From positions 59,464,252-59,528,251 of the forward strand of contig CP092876.1 of NCBI GenBank assembly GCA_030710605.1: a stretch of DNA of 64,000 nt, given 5' to 3'. Source of the stretch: Cordylochernes scorpioides. Its lineage: Eukaryota > Arthropoda > Arachnida > Pseudoscorpiones > Chernetidae. Below are positions 52,180 through 64,000 of this stretch, piece by piece (within the stretch, counting starts at the first letter, position 1; the number at the start of each line of letters is the position of its first letter). The notes beneath the pieces are model-generated. The model had not been told where the DNA came from. It searched no databases and was given only the letters and a program-made list of their open reading frames with translations. The position numbers and the translations under genes were made by a program.

Positions 52180-55100
52180 TCGTGTTGTAACGGTAATTAT
52201 CGTGTTAACGCCACTTCTACTCTGTGTTGTACTACACCGCTGTACTGTCGTGCTGTAACTGTAATTATCGTGTTAACCCCGCATCTTCTACTCCGTGTTG
52301 TACTACACCGCTGTACTGTCGATTTGTGACGGTAATTATCGTGTTAACCTCGCATCTTCAACTCCGTGTTTTACTACACCGCTGTACTGTCGTGTCGTGA
52401 CGGTAATTATCGTTTTAACCCCGCATCTTCTACTCTGTGTTGTACTACACTGCTGTACTGTCGTGTTGTGACGGTAATTATCGTGTTAACCCCGCATCTT
52501 CTACTCCGTGTTGTACTACACCGCTGTACTGTCGTGTCGTGACGGTAATTATCGTGTTAACCCAGCATCTTCTACTCCGTGTTGTACTACACCGCTGTAC
52601 TGACGTGTTGTGACTGTAATTATCGTGTTAACCCTGCATCTTCTACTCCGTGTTGTACTACACCGCTGTACTGACGTGTTGTGACTGTAATTATCGTGTT
52701 AACCCCGCATCTTCTACTCCGTGTTGTACTACACCGCTGTACTGTCGTGTTGTGACGGCAATTATCGTGTTAACCTCGCATCTTCTACTCTGTGTTGTAC
52801 TACACCGCTGTGTTGTCGTGTCGTGACTGTAATTATCGTGTTAACCCCGCATCTTCTACTCCGTGTTGTACTACACCGCTGTACTGTCGTGTTGTGACGG
52901 CAATTATCGTGTTAACCTCGCATCTTCTACTCTGTGTTGTACTACACCGCTGTACTTTCGTGTTGTGACGGCAATTATCGTGTTAACCCCGCATCTTCCA
53001 CTCTGTGTTGTACTACACCGCTGTACTGTCGTGTTGTAACTGTAATTATCGTTTTAACCCCGCATCTTCTACTCCGTGTTGTACTTAACCGCTGTACTGA
53101 CGTGTTATGACGGCAATTATCGTGTTAACCCCGCATCTTCTACTCCGTGTTGTACTACACCGCTCTACTGTCGTGTCGTGACGGCAATTATCGTGTTAAC
53201 CCCGCATCTTCTACTCCGTGTTGTACTACACCGCTGTACTGTCGTGTCGTGACGGTAATTATCGTGTTAACCCTGCATCTTCTACTCCGTGTTGTACTAC
53301 ACCGCTGTACTGACGTGTTGTGACTGTAATTATCGGGTTAACCCTGCATCTTCTACTCCGTGTTGTACTACACCGCTGTACTGACGTGTTGTGACTGTAA
53401 TTATCGGGTTAACCCTGCATCTTCTACTCCGTGTTGTACTACACCGCTGTACTGACGTGTTGTGACTGTAATTATCGTGTTAACCCCGCATCTTCTACTC
53501 CGTGTTGTACTACACCGCTGTACTGTCGTGTTGTGACGGCAATTATCGTGTTAACCTCGCATCTTCTACTCTGTGTTGTACTACACCGCTGTACTGTCGT
53601 GTCGTGACGGTATTTATCGTGTTAACCCAGCATCTTCTACTCCGTGTTGTACTAAACCGCTGTACTGTCGTGTTGTGACGGTAATTATCGTGGTAACCCC
53701 GCATCTTCTACTCCGTGTTGTACTACACCGCTGTACTTTCGTGTTGTGACGGTAATTATCGTGGTAACCCCGCATCTTCTACTCCGTGTTGTACTACACC
53801 GCTGTACTTTCGTGTTGTGACGGCAATTATCGTGTTAACCCTGCATCTTCTACTCTGTGTTGTACTACACCGCTGTGTTGTCGTGTCGTGACTGTAATTA
53901 TCGTGTTAACCCCGCATCTTCTACTCCGTGTTGTACTACACCGCTGTGTTGTCGTGTCGTGACTGTAATTATCGTGTTAACCCCGCATCTTCTACTCCGT
54001 GTTGTACTACACCGCTGTACTGTCGTGTTGTGACGGCAATTATCGTGTTAACCTCGCATCTTCTACTCTGTGTTGTACTACACCGCTGTGTTGTCGTGTC
54101 GTGACTGTAATTATCGTGTTAACCCCGCATCTTCTACTCCGTGTTGTACTACACCGCCCTACTGTCGTGTCGTGACGGTAATTATCGTGCTAACCCCGCA
54201 TCTTCTACTCCGTGTTGTACTACACCGCTGTACTGTCGTGTTGTGACAGTAATTATCATGTTATCCCCGCATCTTCTACTCCGTGTTGTACTACACTGCT
54301 GTAATGTCGTGTCGTGATGGTAATTATCGTGTTAACCCCGCATCTTCTACTCCGTGTTGTACTACACCGCTGTACTGTCGTGTTGTGATGGTAATTATCG
54401 TGTTAACCCCGCATCTTCTACTCCGTGTTGTACTACACCGCTGTACTGTCGTGTCGTGACGGTAATTATCGTTTTAACCCCGCATCTTCTACTACGTGTT
54501 GTACTACACCGCTGTACTGTCGTGTTGTGACGGTAATTATCGTGTTAACCCCGCATCTTCTACTCTGTGTTGTACTACACCGCTGTACTGTCGTGTTGTG
54601 ATGGTAATTATCGTGTTAACCCCGCATCTTCTACTCCGTGTTGTACTACACCGCTGTACTGTCGTGTCGTGACGGTATTTATCGTGTTAACCCCGCATCT
54701 TCTACTCTGTGTTGTACTACACCGCTGTACTGTCGTGTCGTGACTGTAATTATCGTGTTAACCCCGCATCTTCTACTCCGTGTTGTACTACACCGCTGTA
54801 CTGTCGTGTTGTGATGGTAATTATCGTGTTAACCCCGCATCTTCTACTCCGTGTTGTACTACACCGCTCTACTGTCGTGTCGTGACTGTAATTATCGTGT
54901 TAACCCCGCATCTTCTACTCCGTGTTGTACTACACCGCTGTACTGTCGTGTTGTGACGGCAATTATCGTGTTAACCCCGCATCTTCTACTCCGTGTTGTA
55001 CTACACCGCTGTACTGTCGTGTTGTGATGGTAATTATCGTGTTAACCCTGCATCTTCTACTCCGTGTTGTACTACACCGCTGTACTGTCGTGTTGTGATG

Positions 55101-58100
55101 GTAATTATCGTGTTAACCCTGCATCTTCTACTCCGTGTTGTACTACACCGCTGTACTGACGTGTTGTGACTGTAATTATCGTGTTAACCCTGCATCTTCT
55201 ACTCCGTGTTGTACTACACCGCTGTACTGTCGTGTCGTGACGGTAATTATCGTGTTAACCCCGCATCTTCTACTCCGTGTTGTACTACACCGCTGGACTG
55301 TCGTGTCGTGACGGTATTTATCGTGTTAACCCCGCATCTTCTACTCCGTGTTGTACTACACCGCTGTGTTGTCGTGTCGTGACTGTAATTATCGTGTTAA
55401 CCCCGCATCTTCTACTCCGTGTTGTACTACACCGCTGTACTGTCGTGTCGTGACGGTATTTATCGTGTTAACCCCGCATCTTCTACTCCGTGTTGTACTA
55501 CACCGCTCTACTGTCGTGTTGTGACGGTAATTATCGTGTATACCCCGCATCTTCTACTCCGTGTTGTACTACACCGCTGTAATGTCGTGTCGTGACGGTA
55601 TTTATCGTGCTAACCCCGCATCTTCTACTCCGTGTTGTACTACACCGCTTTACTGTCGTGTCGTGACTGTAATTATCGTGTTAACCCCGCATCTTCTACT
55701 CCGTGTTGTACTACACCGCTGTACTGTCGTGTCATGGCGGTAATTATCGTGCTAACCCCGCATCTTCTACTCCGTGTTGTACTACACCGCTGTACTGTCG
55801 TGTCATGACGGTAATTATCGTGCTAACCCCGCATCTACTCCGTGTTGTACTACACCGCTGTACTGTCGTGTCGTGACGGTAATTATCGTGCTAACCCCGC
55901 ATCTTCTACTCCGTGTTGTACTACACCGCTGTACTGTCGTGTCGTGACTGTAATTATCGTGCTAACCCCGCATCTTCTACTCCGTGTTGTACTACACCGC
56001 TGTACTGTCGTGTCGTGACTGTAATTATCGTGCTAACCCCGCATCTTCTACTCCGTGTTGTACTACACCGCTGTACTGTCGTGTCGTGACTGTAATTATC
56101 GTGCTAACCCCGCATCTTCTACTCCGTGTTGTACTACACCGCTGTACTGTCGTGTCATGACGGTAATTATCGTGCTAACCCCGCATCTACTCCGTGTTGT
56201 ACTACACCGCTGTACTGTCGTGTCGTGACGGTAATTATCGTGCTAACCCCGCATCTTCTACTCCGTGTAGTACTACACCGCTGTACTGTCGTGTCGTGAC
56301 TGTAATTATCGTGTTAACCCCGCATCTTCTACTCCGTGTTGTACTACACCGCTCTACTGTCGTGTCATGACGGTAATTATCGTGCTAACCCCGCATCTTC
56401 TACTCCGTGTTGTACTAAACCGCTGTACTGTCGTGTCATGACGGTAATTATCGTGCTAACCCCGCATCTTCTACTCCGTGTTGTACTACACCGCTCAACT
56501 GTCGTGTCATGACGGTAATTATCGTGCTAACCCCGTATCTTCTACTCCGTGTTGTACTACACCGCTGTACTGTCGTGTCATGACGGTAATTATCGTGCTA
56601 ACCCCGCATCTTCTACTCCGTGTTGTACTACACCGCTGTACTGTCGTGTCATGACGGTAATTATCGTGCTAACCCCGCATCTTCTACTCCGTGTTGTACT
56701 ACACCGCTGTACTGTCGTGTCATGACGGTAATTATCGTGCTAACCCCGCATCTTCTACTCCGTGTTGTACTACACCGCTCTACTGTCGTGTCATGACGGT
56801 AATTATCGTGCTAACCCCGCATCTTCTACTCCGTGTTGTACTACACCGCTGTACTGTCGTGTCGTGACTGTAATTATCGTGCTAACCCCGCATCTTCTAC
56901 TCCGTGTTGTTCCACACCGCTGTACTGTCGTGTCGTGACGGTAATTATCGTGTTAACCCCGCATCTTCTACTCCATGTTGTACTACACCGCTGTACTGTC
57001 GTGTCGTGACTGTAATTATCGTGCTAACCCCGCATCTTCTACTCCGTGTTGTACTACACCGCTGTACTGTCGTGTCGTGACGGTAATTATCGTGCTAACC
57101 CCGCATCTTCTACTCCGTGTTGTACTACACCGCTGTACTGTCGTGTCGTGACGGTAATTATCGTGCTAACCCCGCATCTTCTACTCCGTGTTGTACTACA
57201 CCGCTGTACTGTCGTGTCGTGACGGTAATTATCGTGCTAACCCCGCATCTTCTACTCCGTGTTGTACTACACCGCTGTACTGTCGTGTCTTGACGGTAAT
57301 TATCGTGTTAACCCCGCATCTTCTACTCCGTGTTGTACTACACCGCTGTACTGTCGTGTTGTGACGGTATTTATCGTGTTAACCCCGCATCTTCTACTCC
57401 GTGTTGTACTACACCGCTGTACTGTCGTGTCGTGACGGTATTTATCGTGTTAACCCCGCATCTTCTACTCCGTGTTGTACTACACCGCTGTACTGTCGTG
57501 TCGTGACGGTAATTATTGTGTTAACCCCGCATCTTCTACTCCGTGTTGTACTACACCGCTGTACTGTCGTGTCGTGACGGTATTTATCGTGTTAACCCCG
57601 CATCTTCTACTCCGTGTTGTACTACACCGCTGTACTGTCGTGTCGTGACGGTATTTATCGTGTTAACCCCGCATCTTCTACTCCGTGTTGTACTACACCG
57701 CTGTACTGTCGTGTCGTGACGGTAATTATCGTGTTAACCCCGCATCTTCTACTCCGTGTTGTACTACACCGCTGTACTGTCGTGTCGTGACGGTAATTAT
57801 CGTGCTAACCCCGCATCTTCTACTCCGTGTTGTACTACACCGCTGTACTGTCGTGTCGTGACGGTAATTATCGTGTTAACCCCGCATCTTCTACTCCGTG
57901 TTGTACTACACCGCTCTACTGTCGTGTCATGGCGGTAATTATCGTGCTAACCCCGCATCTTCTACTCCGTGTTGTACTACACCGCTCTACTGTCGTGTTG
58001 GGACGGTATTTATCGTGTTAACCCCGCATGTTCTACTCCGTGTTGTACTACACCGCTGTACTGTCGTGTCGTGACTGTAATTATCGTGTTAACCCCGTAT

Positions 58101-60431
58101 CTTCTACTCCGTGTTGTACTACACCGCTGTACTGTCGTGTCGTGACGGTATTTATCGTGTTAACCCCGCATCTTCTACTCCGTGTTGTACTACAACGCTG
58201 TACTATCGTGTCGTGACGTTATTTATCGTGTTAACCCCGCATCTTCTACTCCGTGTTGTACTACACCGCTGTACTGTCGTGTCGTGACGGTATTTATCGT
58301 GTTAACCCCGCATCTTCTACTCCGTGTTGTACTACACCGCTGTACTGTCGTGTCGTGACGGTATTTATCGTGTCAACCCCGCATCTTCTACTCCGTGTTG
58401 TACTACACCGCTGTACTGTCGTGTCGTGACGGTATTTATCGTGTTAACCCCGCATCTTCTACTCCGTGTTGTACTACACCGCTGTACTGTCGTGTCGTGA
58501 CGGTATTTATCGTGTTAACCCCGCATCTTCTACTCCGTGTTGTACTACACCGCTGTACTGTCGTGTCGTGACGGTATTTATCGTGTTAACCCCGCATCTT
58601 CTACTCCGTGTTGTACTACACCGCTGTACTGTCGTGTCGTGACGGTATTTATCGTGTTAACCCCGCATCTTCTACTCCGTGTTGTACTACACCGCTCTAC
58701 TGTCGTGTCGTGACGGTATTTATCGTGTTAACCCGCATCTTCTACTCCGTGTTGTACTACACCGCTGTACTGTCGTGTCGTGACGGTATTTATCGTGTTA
58801 ACCCCGCATCTTCTACTCCGTGTTGTACTACACCGCTGTACTGTCGTGTCGTGACGGTAATTATCGTGATAACCCCGCATCTTCTACTCCGTGTTGTACT
58901 ACACCGCTCTACTGTCGTGTTGGGACGGTATTTATCGTGTTAACCCCGCATCTTCTACTCCGTGTTGTACTACACCGCTGTACTGTCGTGTTGGGACGGT
59001 ATTTATCGTGTTAACCCCGCATCTTCTACTCCGTGTTGTACTACACCGCTCTACTGTCGTGTTGGGACGGTATTTATCGTGTTAACCCCGCATCTTCTAC
59101 TCCGTGTTGTACTACACCGCTCTACTGTCGTGTTGGGACGGTATTTATCGTGTTAACCCCGCATCTTCTACTCCGTGTTGTACTACACCGCTGTACTGTC
59201 GTGTTGGGACGGTATTTATCGTGTTAACCCCGCATCTTCTACTCCGTGTTGTACTACACCGCTCTACTGTCGTGTTGGGACGGTATTTATCGTGTTAACC
59301 CCGCATCTTCTACTCCGTGTTGTACTACACCGCTCTACTGTCGTGTTGGGACGGTATTATTCGTGTTAACCCCGCATCTTCTACTCCGTGTTGTACTACA
59401 CCGCTGTACTGTCGTGTTGTGACGGCAATTATCGTGTTAACCCCGCATCTTCTACTCCGTGTTGTACTACACCGCTGTACTGTCGTGTCGTGACGGTATT
59501 TATCGTGTTAACCCCGCATCTTCTACTCCGTGTTGTACTACACCGCTCTACTGTCGTGTTGGGAAGGTATTTATCGTGTTAACCCCGCATCTTCTACTCC
59601 GTGTTGTACTACACCGCTCTACTGTCGTGTTGGGACGGTATTTATCGTGTTAACCCCGCATCTTCTACTCCGTGTTGTACTACACCGCTCTACTGTCGTG
59701 TCGTGACGGTATTTATCGTGTTAACCCCGCATCTTCTACTCCGTGTTGTACTACACCGCTCTACTGTCGTGTTGGGACGGTATTTATCGTGTTAACCCCG
59801 CATCTTCTACTCCGTGTTGTACTACACCGCTGTACTGTCGTGTCGTGACGGTATTTATCGTGTTAACCCCGCATCTTCTACTCCGTGTTGTACTACACCG
59901 CTCTACTGTCGTGTCGTGACGGTATTTATCGTGTTAACCCCGCATCTTCTACTCCGTGTTGTACTACACCGCTCTACTGTCGTGTTGGGACGGTATTTAT
60001 CGTGTTAACCCCGCATCTTCTACTCCGTGTTGTACTACACCGCTGTACTGTCGTGTCGTGACGGTATTTATCGTGTTAACCCCGCATCTTCTACTCCGTG
60101 TTGTACTACACCGCTCTACTGTCGTGTCGTGACGGTATTTATCGTGTTAACCCCGCATCTTCTACTCCGTGTTGTACTACACCGCTCTACTGTCGTGTTG
60201 GGACGGTATTTATCGTGTTAACCCCGCATCTTCTACTCCGTGTTGTACTACACCGCTCTACTGTCGTGTTGGGACGGTATTTATCGTGTTAACCCCGCAT
60301 CTTCTACTCCGTGTTGTACTACACCGCTCTACTGTCGTGTTGGGACGGTATTTATCGTGTTAACCCCGCATCTTCTACTCCGTGTTGTACTACACCGCTC
60401 TACTGTCGTGTTGGGACGGTATTTATCGTGG
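52180..60431. repeat. 71-bp satellite array, about 116 copies
   Basis: Head-to-tail 71-bp units built around TGTTGTACTACACCGCTGTA, CTGTCGTGTCGTGACGGT and TATCGTGTTAACCCCGCATC. The left edge is degenerate (52180-52320); the right edge is abrupt at 60431. Variants form blocks: TGTAATTATCG forms left of about 55500, GTGCTAACC about 55600-57290, GGTATTTATCG about 57350-58800, and TTGGGACGG with GCTCTACTG 58900-60431. Units lacking TTC occur near 55830 and 56185, inside copies of the same multi-unit segment. 71 is not a multiple of 3; the many short ORFs are not genes. Confidence 0.98.
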
Positions 60432-60587
60432 AAATTTAGCCGGGAGGATATTGATCTACAAATACAAAGGTCACCTCTATCATCAAAATAGACGTTAAAA
60501 CTAGACGCCATCTATTGATCGTCTAGCAAATTAGTGGAGACAGGTCAGTGACAAAGCCACAATACCAGGTTTGGCAAACTGAGAAGA
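60432..60587. other. Junction between satellite and ribozyme
   Basis: Unique sequence with GACGCCATCTATTG at 60504-60517, related to the GCGCCATCT motifs near other ribozyme and foldback copies. Confidence 0.4.
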
Positions 60588-60640
60588 GTCCACCTGGAGA
60601 CCATGGTTTCAGGCTAATGGCCCTCGTCAGTCCAGGGAGG
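60588..60640 (-). ncRNA. Hammerhead ribozyme, minimal type I, minus strand
   Basis: Read on the minus strand: helix I CCTGGA (60636-60631), core CTGACGA (60630-60624), helix II GGGC (60623-60620) / loop CATTA / GCCT (60614-60611), GAA (60610-60608), palindromic helix III ACCATGGT (60607-60600), cleavage base C (60599), helix I TCCAGG (60598-60593). CCTGGA and TCCAGG pair perfectly, and the cleavage triplet is GUC, the preferred one. Helix II closes with one G-U pair. Lies 160 bases past the satellite. The best-formed ribozyme in the window. Confidence 0.8.
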
Positions 60641-60949
60641 AATTTATTTCACAAGTTCCACAAGGGATCTAATGACATATTCACGATCCTCCAAAGAGGT
60701 GTTTAGCTGCCAAGGTGGCAAGGCCAAAATATTCATTTTCTATTCCATTCTTACTATTTCACAAGATATTTACGCAAATTTGGACTATATACTTATTTCT
60801 TGATTGCACGGGAAACTTCTTGAGCCAATAGTGCTTTGTCGTTGACGTACCTCTGGGCATAAAGAACTCAGATGAGAGTTGAGATGCCCCACCTACTGTA
60901 CATAGATCCAATCTGTATAATACGTAAAACACATTTATTTGACATTTAG

Positions 60950-61000
60950 GTACAGCCTGCAACACGCTGACGAAGACCAACACCCAGAATCGCGTACGTT
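60950..61000 (+). ncRNA. Decayed hammerhead ribozyme, copy 3 of the 39211 family
   Basis: GGTACAGCCTGCAACACG, CTGACGA (60967-60973), CAACA loop, AGAATCGCGTACG and GGCTTTTCTTGATT align with copies 1 and 2. Helix II and helix I pairing are lost. Confidence 0.65.
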
Positions 61001-61010
61001 TTTGGCTTTT

Positions 61011-62590
61011 CTTGATTTATCAATAAATAGGTTAGGACAAATATTACAGAACAAACCTAATCCAACATTTAGTTTGCATTTGTTCAACTCTATGGCGTTC
61101 TGCCATCTAAAAATGACCGTGTGCGCGGTTAAAATGTGACCTTTTTTTTTTTTTTTTAAATACTAACAACTGACCATTATCTTTTTTTCTTACTTTTTAT
61201 ATCGATAGAAGAAAGTAAAAATGGAATGATCAAAAATGTAACTGTTAAGTCTCGGCATTTGCGGATTCTTTTCTATTCAGTCATCATTAAAAATGCCAAC
61301 AGAGAACGTGATGTATTTTAGAATCGACGAGAGATATGAAGCAAATTACATTCTCCTTCTCGAAGGTATTCTTTCATTTGCCATCCAACTTTCTTGAATC
61401 TATAATGGGGGAGATAGAGCGAATAGAACGAAATATCACTGGGGGATAAACATCGTTCCAAATGGGATGATGATGTTATGTTTACCATTTGTTCACGTTT
61501 TCCTTCTAGGAAGTCTTTCTAATATCTTAGAATACTTAACAATGTATGGATCTTCAACACTCTTTCCCTAAAAGTAAAGGTTCTATGAGATGAGGTAAAA
61601 AAATGTATGTAAATGTAAAAGTATTTATTATATTTTATGTACAGATTATTATTATTTTTTATTATTATATTTTGCTACTCTATGGAAACTTCTCTAATTG
61701 CTTATCTTGTACCTTATAAAAGTTGATGTTATTCTTGCCTTAAATAAATTGCTGTGTCATTCTGAAGTTTGTCTTTCCTAATTTTCTATGTGACAATTAT
61801 ATTAGTGGACGTGTATACAGAACCAAATCATAAACCAGAAAACGCACTTTTACCACCGTAAAACAGAATGTCGTAACTGCGGTAAACTAAGGAGCTATGC
61901 TAACTTTGAACGATGTGTATCTAGAGGCATAAACGGGAGACATGAATCGCTCTCCCTCCGTGGCTGGGAAAGCCGAATGGGAACAGAGTGGTCACAAATG
62001 AGATTCCTTTGGCGCCTGCGCGAAAGGTTGAAGAGTCCCCGGGGGCCCAGATGTTTACTAACAACAACTTCCTGAGGTCCAGAGGGATCTGTACCTCCTG
62101 GGAGGATTGAACAACTTAGGTAGCACCTATTTGTCAATTCCCTAACATGGATCAAGTGTGAGCACCCCCTTCAAATATTTGAAATCTAAGTTAATTCGTT
62201 TTATACCGATGCAAATGTGGGTTCCAGTAATTTTGAGGGGCATGTAAACGCCTTTTCTCCCTAATTACGGAAGAATAATCGGGAAAAATTGCAGTGAAAG
62301 CACTCTGAGAGAACATATAAATGCTTTTCTTAAACACGAGTCACTTAAAAGTAACAGAAAGGCCATTTACACATTGCAAAAGTTTATAAACCAATATTTT
62401 AGCATAGAGCTTAACTCTAATATATAATATTAGTTAATAATACCTTATATGTTAATCGAATACGAATACATATCTTCAGCTTTGAATACGAGATTTTTCC
62501 TCTCAATCCTTTGTACATTTTGATATAACAATTTTTTATCTACACGTAGAATTTTATTTTGATTAATAAAGTATTTTTCAATTGTAAATG
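61011..62590. other. AT-rich region, no gene seen
   Basis: Poly-T at 61142-61158. TATAAAAG near 61717 and AATAAAT near 61743 could be an LTR remnant, but no pair was found. A GC-richer stretch 61900-62130 is open on the minus strand (86 codons) without a recognised domain. Confidence 0.35.
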
Positions 62591-63245
62591 CATCGAATAA
62601 ATACTTCTAAACGTTGAGAGGCAAACATAGATTGGATGGCATGTACAGGTATAGCTTCCCATGTAGCTTCAACCCATGAATGCCACAGCTCATTGACAGT
62701 AGAGACGAGCCAGTGGCTCAGCAACCATCGACCAGACGTTTTCTATTGGTAACAGATCAGGAGAACGCACTGGCCAGGGCAGCAGTCAAACATTTTCTGT
62801 ATGTAGGAAGGTCCGTACAATGCTGGCAAACTGCGATTGTTAATTATCCTGCTGAAACGTAGCGTTTCCCAGGCCTCGAATAAAGGGTACCGCGTCACGG
62901 GCCTTAACACGTCATAAATATAACAGGGGCTTTCCAAAGAGCCGAGAATGCGAACAAGAGATGGCCGAAACGCGTATCAAATGGCACCCGGTGCCATCAC
63001 TCCAGGTAATGGACCAGTATGACGATGTCGAATGCACGCTGGCAAAGTGCCTTCTCCATGATGGCGCCAAACACAGATTCGGCCATCATGATGCTGCTAA
63101 CAGAACCTGGATTCGTCTTAAAGAATGACGTCACGCCATTTCTAAGTTCAGATTCGTCGTTGATCACACCATTGAGGGCGCTCCTTTTCGTAATATAGCG
63201 TCAAGGGTGGCCGAAGGGTGCTCGACTGCACGGACCGTAAGACCT
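62591..63245 (-). pseudogene. Tc1-like transposase remnant
   Basis: Broken minus-strand frames give, in order, DESRFCLQHHDGR and VWRHHGER near 63030-63110 (first catalytic Asp block), GVMAPGAI near 62990, and PWPVRSPDLLPIENVWSMV near 62705-62775 with the final Glu. An ELWHSWVEATWEAIPVHAIQ-like C-terminus follows to 62630. No TIRs identified. A different Tc1 lineage from 19340 and 47313. Confidence 0.8.
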
Positions 63246-63249
63246 TGGT

Positions 63250-63975
63250 TTGCGTGGATGGGAAAACTAATTCTCCAAACAATTTGGATCTTCCTCTCTC
63301 CTCCATTTATATTTATTACAAAGAAAAAAATAAGTTTTGAAGAAGTTGGATTTTGAAATTATACCTAAATGGCATTTTGTGATTTATTTGTGAAAGAGCA
63401 ATGTTCGATGCAGAGATATATGTATTTCTACTGTTCCCTAAGAGCTTATGCCCATACATTCTTTAAATACCATAACCAATAATTCCTTTCTAGAGCCGGG
63501 TATAAAAGTAGAATATCCCAATATCATATAAGATGTATGCACACATGCAATATCATAGCGGTCTGGTGGATTAAAGTGGTAAAACTGCTGGGAAGGTTCA
63601 CCATTGAGGTGAGATAAGCCCTCTCAATAAAATTTTCATTGTAAAAAGACAGAAGAAAGCTACCACTTTTTTTTAAGTCTATTTTTTCATCTAGATAAGA
63701 AGAGCGGTCTCATGATATCAAATAAGTGAACCATCGTGAAAACGTGAGTGCTGTGGAGAGATGAGAGGGGGGAGAAAATACAAATCATGCTTCAAATTTA
63801 GAAGGAAGAAAAAGTTTTTTAACCAAGCAAACTTTAAAAATGCAAGAAGTGGGACATTATTCTAAGTTACAACCCAACTTCTCCAAACTCTCTCTCTTTC
63901 TTCTTTGTAATAAATTTCAATGGAAGAGGAAGATCTCCAAATTGTTTGGGGAATTAGTTTCCGCAAGCCCCACAG
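63250..63975. repeat. Inverted repeat flanking a 550-bp spacer
   Basis: 63255-63335 and 63890-63972 are reverse complements with TTCTTTGTAATAAAT, GGAAGATC and CCAAATTGTTTGG shared. The interior has no gene. Possibly a non-autonomous element or the edges of one cut by the window end. Confidence 0.65.
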
Positions 63976-64000
63976 ACACCAAAGTTGATCACAGTCCACC

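Noticed and set aside
52180-60431. CRISPR-like array
   Set aside because: Units are contiguous without unique spacers, in a eukaryotic TE-rich context: satellite, not CRISPR.
52180-60491. Dozens of overlapping 60-111 codon ORFs in the satellite
   Set aside because: They are the same 71-bp unit read in rotating frames; starts repeat every 71 bases and no domain is present.
61700-61810. Solo LTR (TATAAAAG, AATAAAT, then TGTGACA)
   Set aside because: No clear 5' boundary, target duplication or second copy in the window.

Overview
This is an AT-rich eukaryotic nuclear window, most likely from an arthropod. I lean to a chelicerate or crustacean, but cannot name the species. The evidence is TE-dominated sequence with several mariner and Tc1 families, two Metaviridae (Ty3/gypsy) elements, hAT, pogo-like and Helitron non-autonomous elements, and an 8 kb satellite. 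No complete host gene is visible. The only host-gene candidates are two minus-strand exon-like ORFs, 30801-31031 and 21379-21697. Both have plausible splice sites and compatible phase, and both look like pieces of a membrane or secreted protein split by a TE-filled intron.

Layout. 1-2074: AT-rich spacer with two foldback repeats. 2075-3374: decayed mariner. 3588-8759: young Ty3/gypsy element (plus strand) with near-identical 335-bp LTRs. 8809-11388: a MITE, a mariner with two clear TIRs, and a large inverted repeat holding a hAT MITE. 11717-11969: isolated LTR. 13439-18730: second Ty3/gypsy element (minus strand) with identical 237-bp LTRs. 19340-21351: Tc1-like and IS630-like remnants. 21379-31031: putative exon, long intron-like stretch with MITEs, Helitron end, foldbacks and a 111-bp minisatellite, then a second putative exon. 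31102-38075: LTR-like repeats, mariner remnants, a 29-bp minisatellite and a complete non-autonomous Helitron. 39150-46815: hammerhead-ribozyme repeats, pogo-like MITEs, hAT MITE, foldbacks. 47313-51885: Tc1 with a nested hAT MITE, a pogo-like foldback, and a mariner nested in a foldback. 52180-60431: about 116 copies of a 71-bp satellite. 60432-64000: more ribozyme motifs and a Tc1-like remnant.

The most unusual content is a set of hammerhead ribozyme (HHR) motifs of the minimal type I class known from Penelope-like elements and retrozymes. Three keep the full conserved core with compensatory helix pairing: 39211-39268 plus, 46627-46685 plus, and 60588-60640 minus. A fourth, 60950-61000, is decayed. 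A second dispersed foldback family carries a clearly HHR-like but one-base-altered core at 26252-26289, 43901-43942, 29330-29355 and 42680-42730, with looser relatives at 1340-1362 and 51803-51830. One HHR sits at the centre of a foldback with ~75-bp arms (46478-46815). Self-cleaving RNA domains therefore seem to be spread through this region by structured mobile elements.

Both gypsy elements are very young (identical or near-identical LTRs, AT-rich target duplications) yet have single-base frame breaks, two of them in homopolymer runs. These may be assembly errors rather than decay. All calls are by eye from sequence and translations; no database search was possible.
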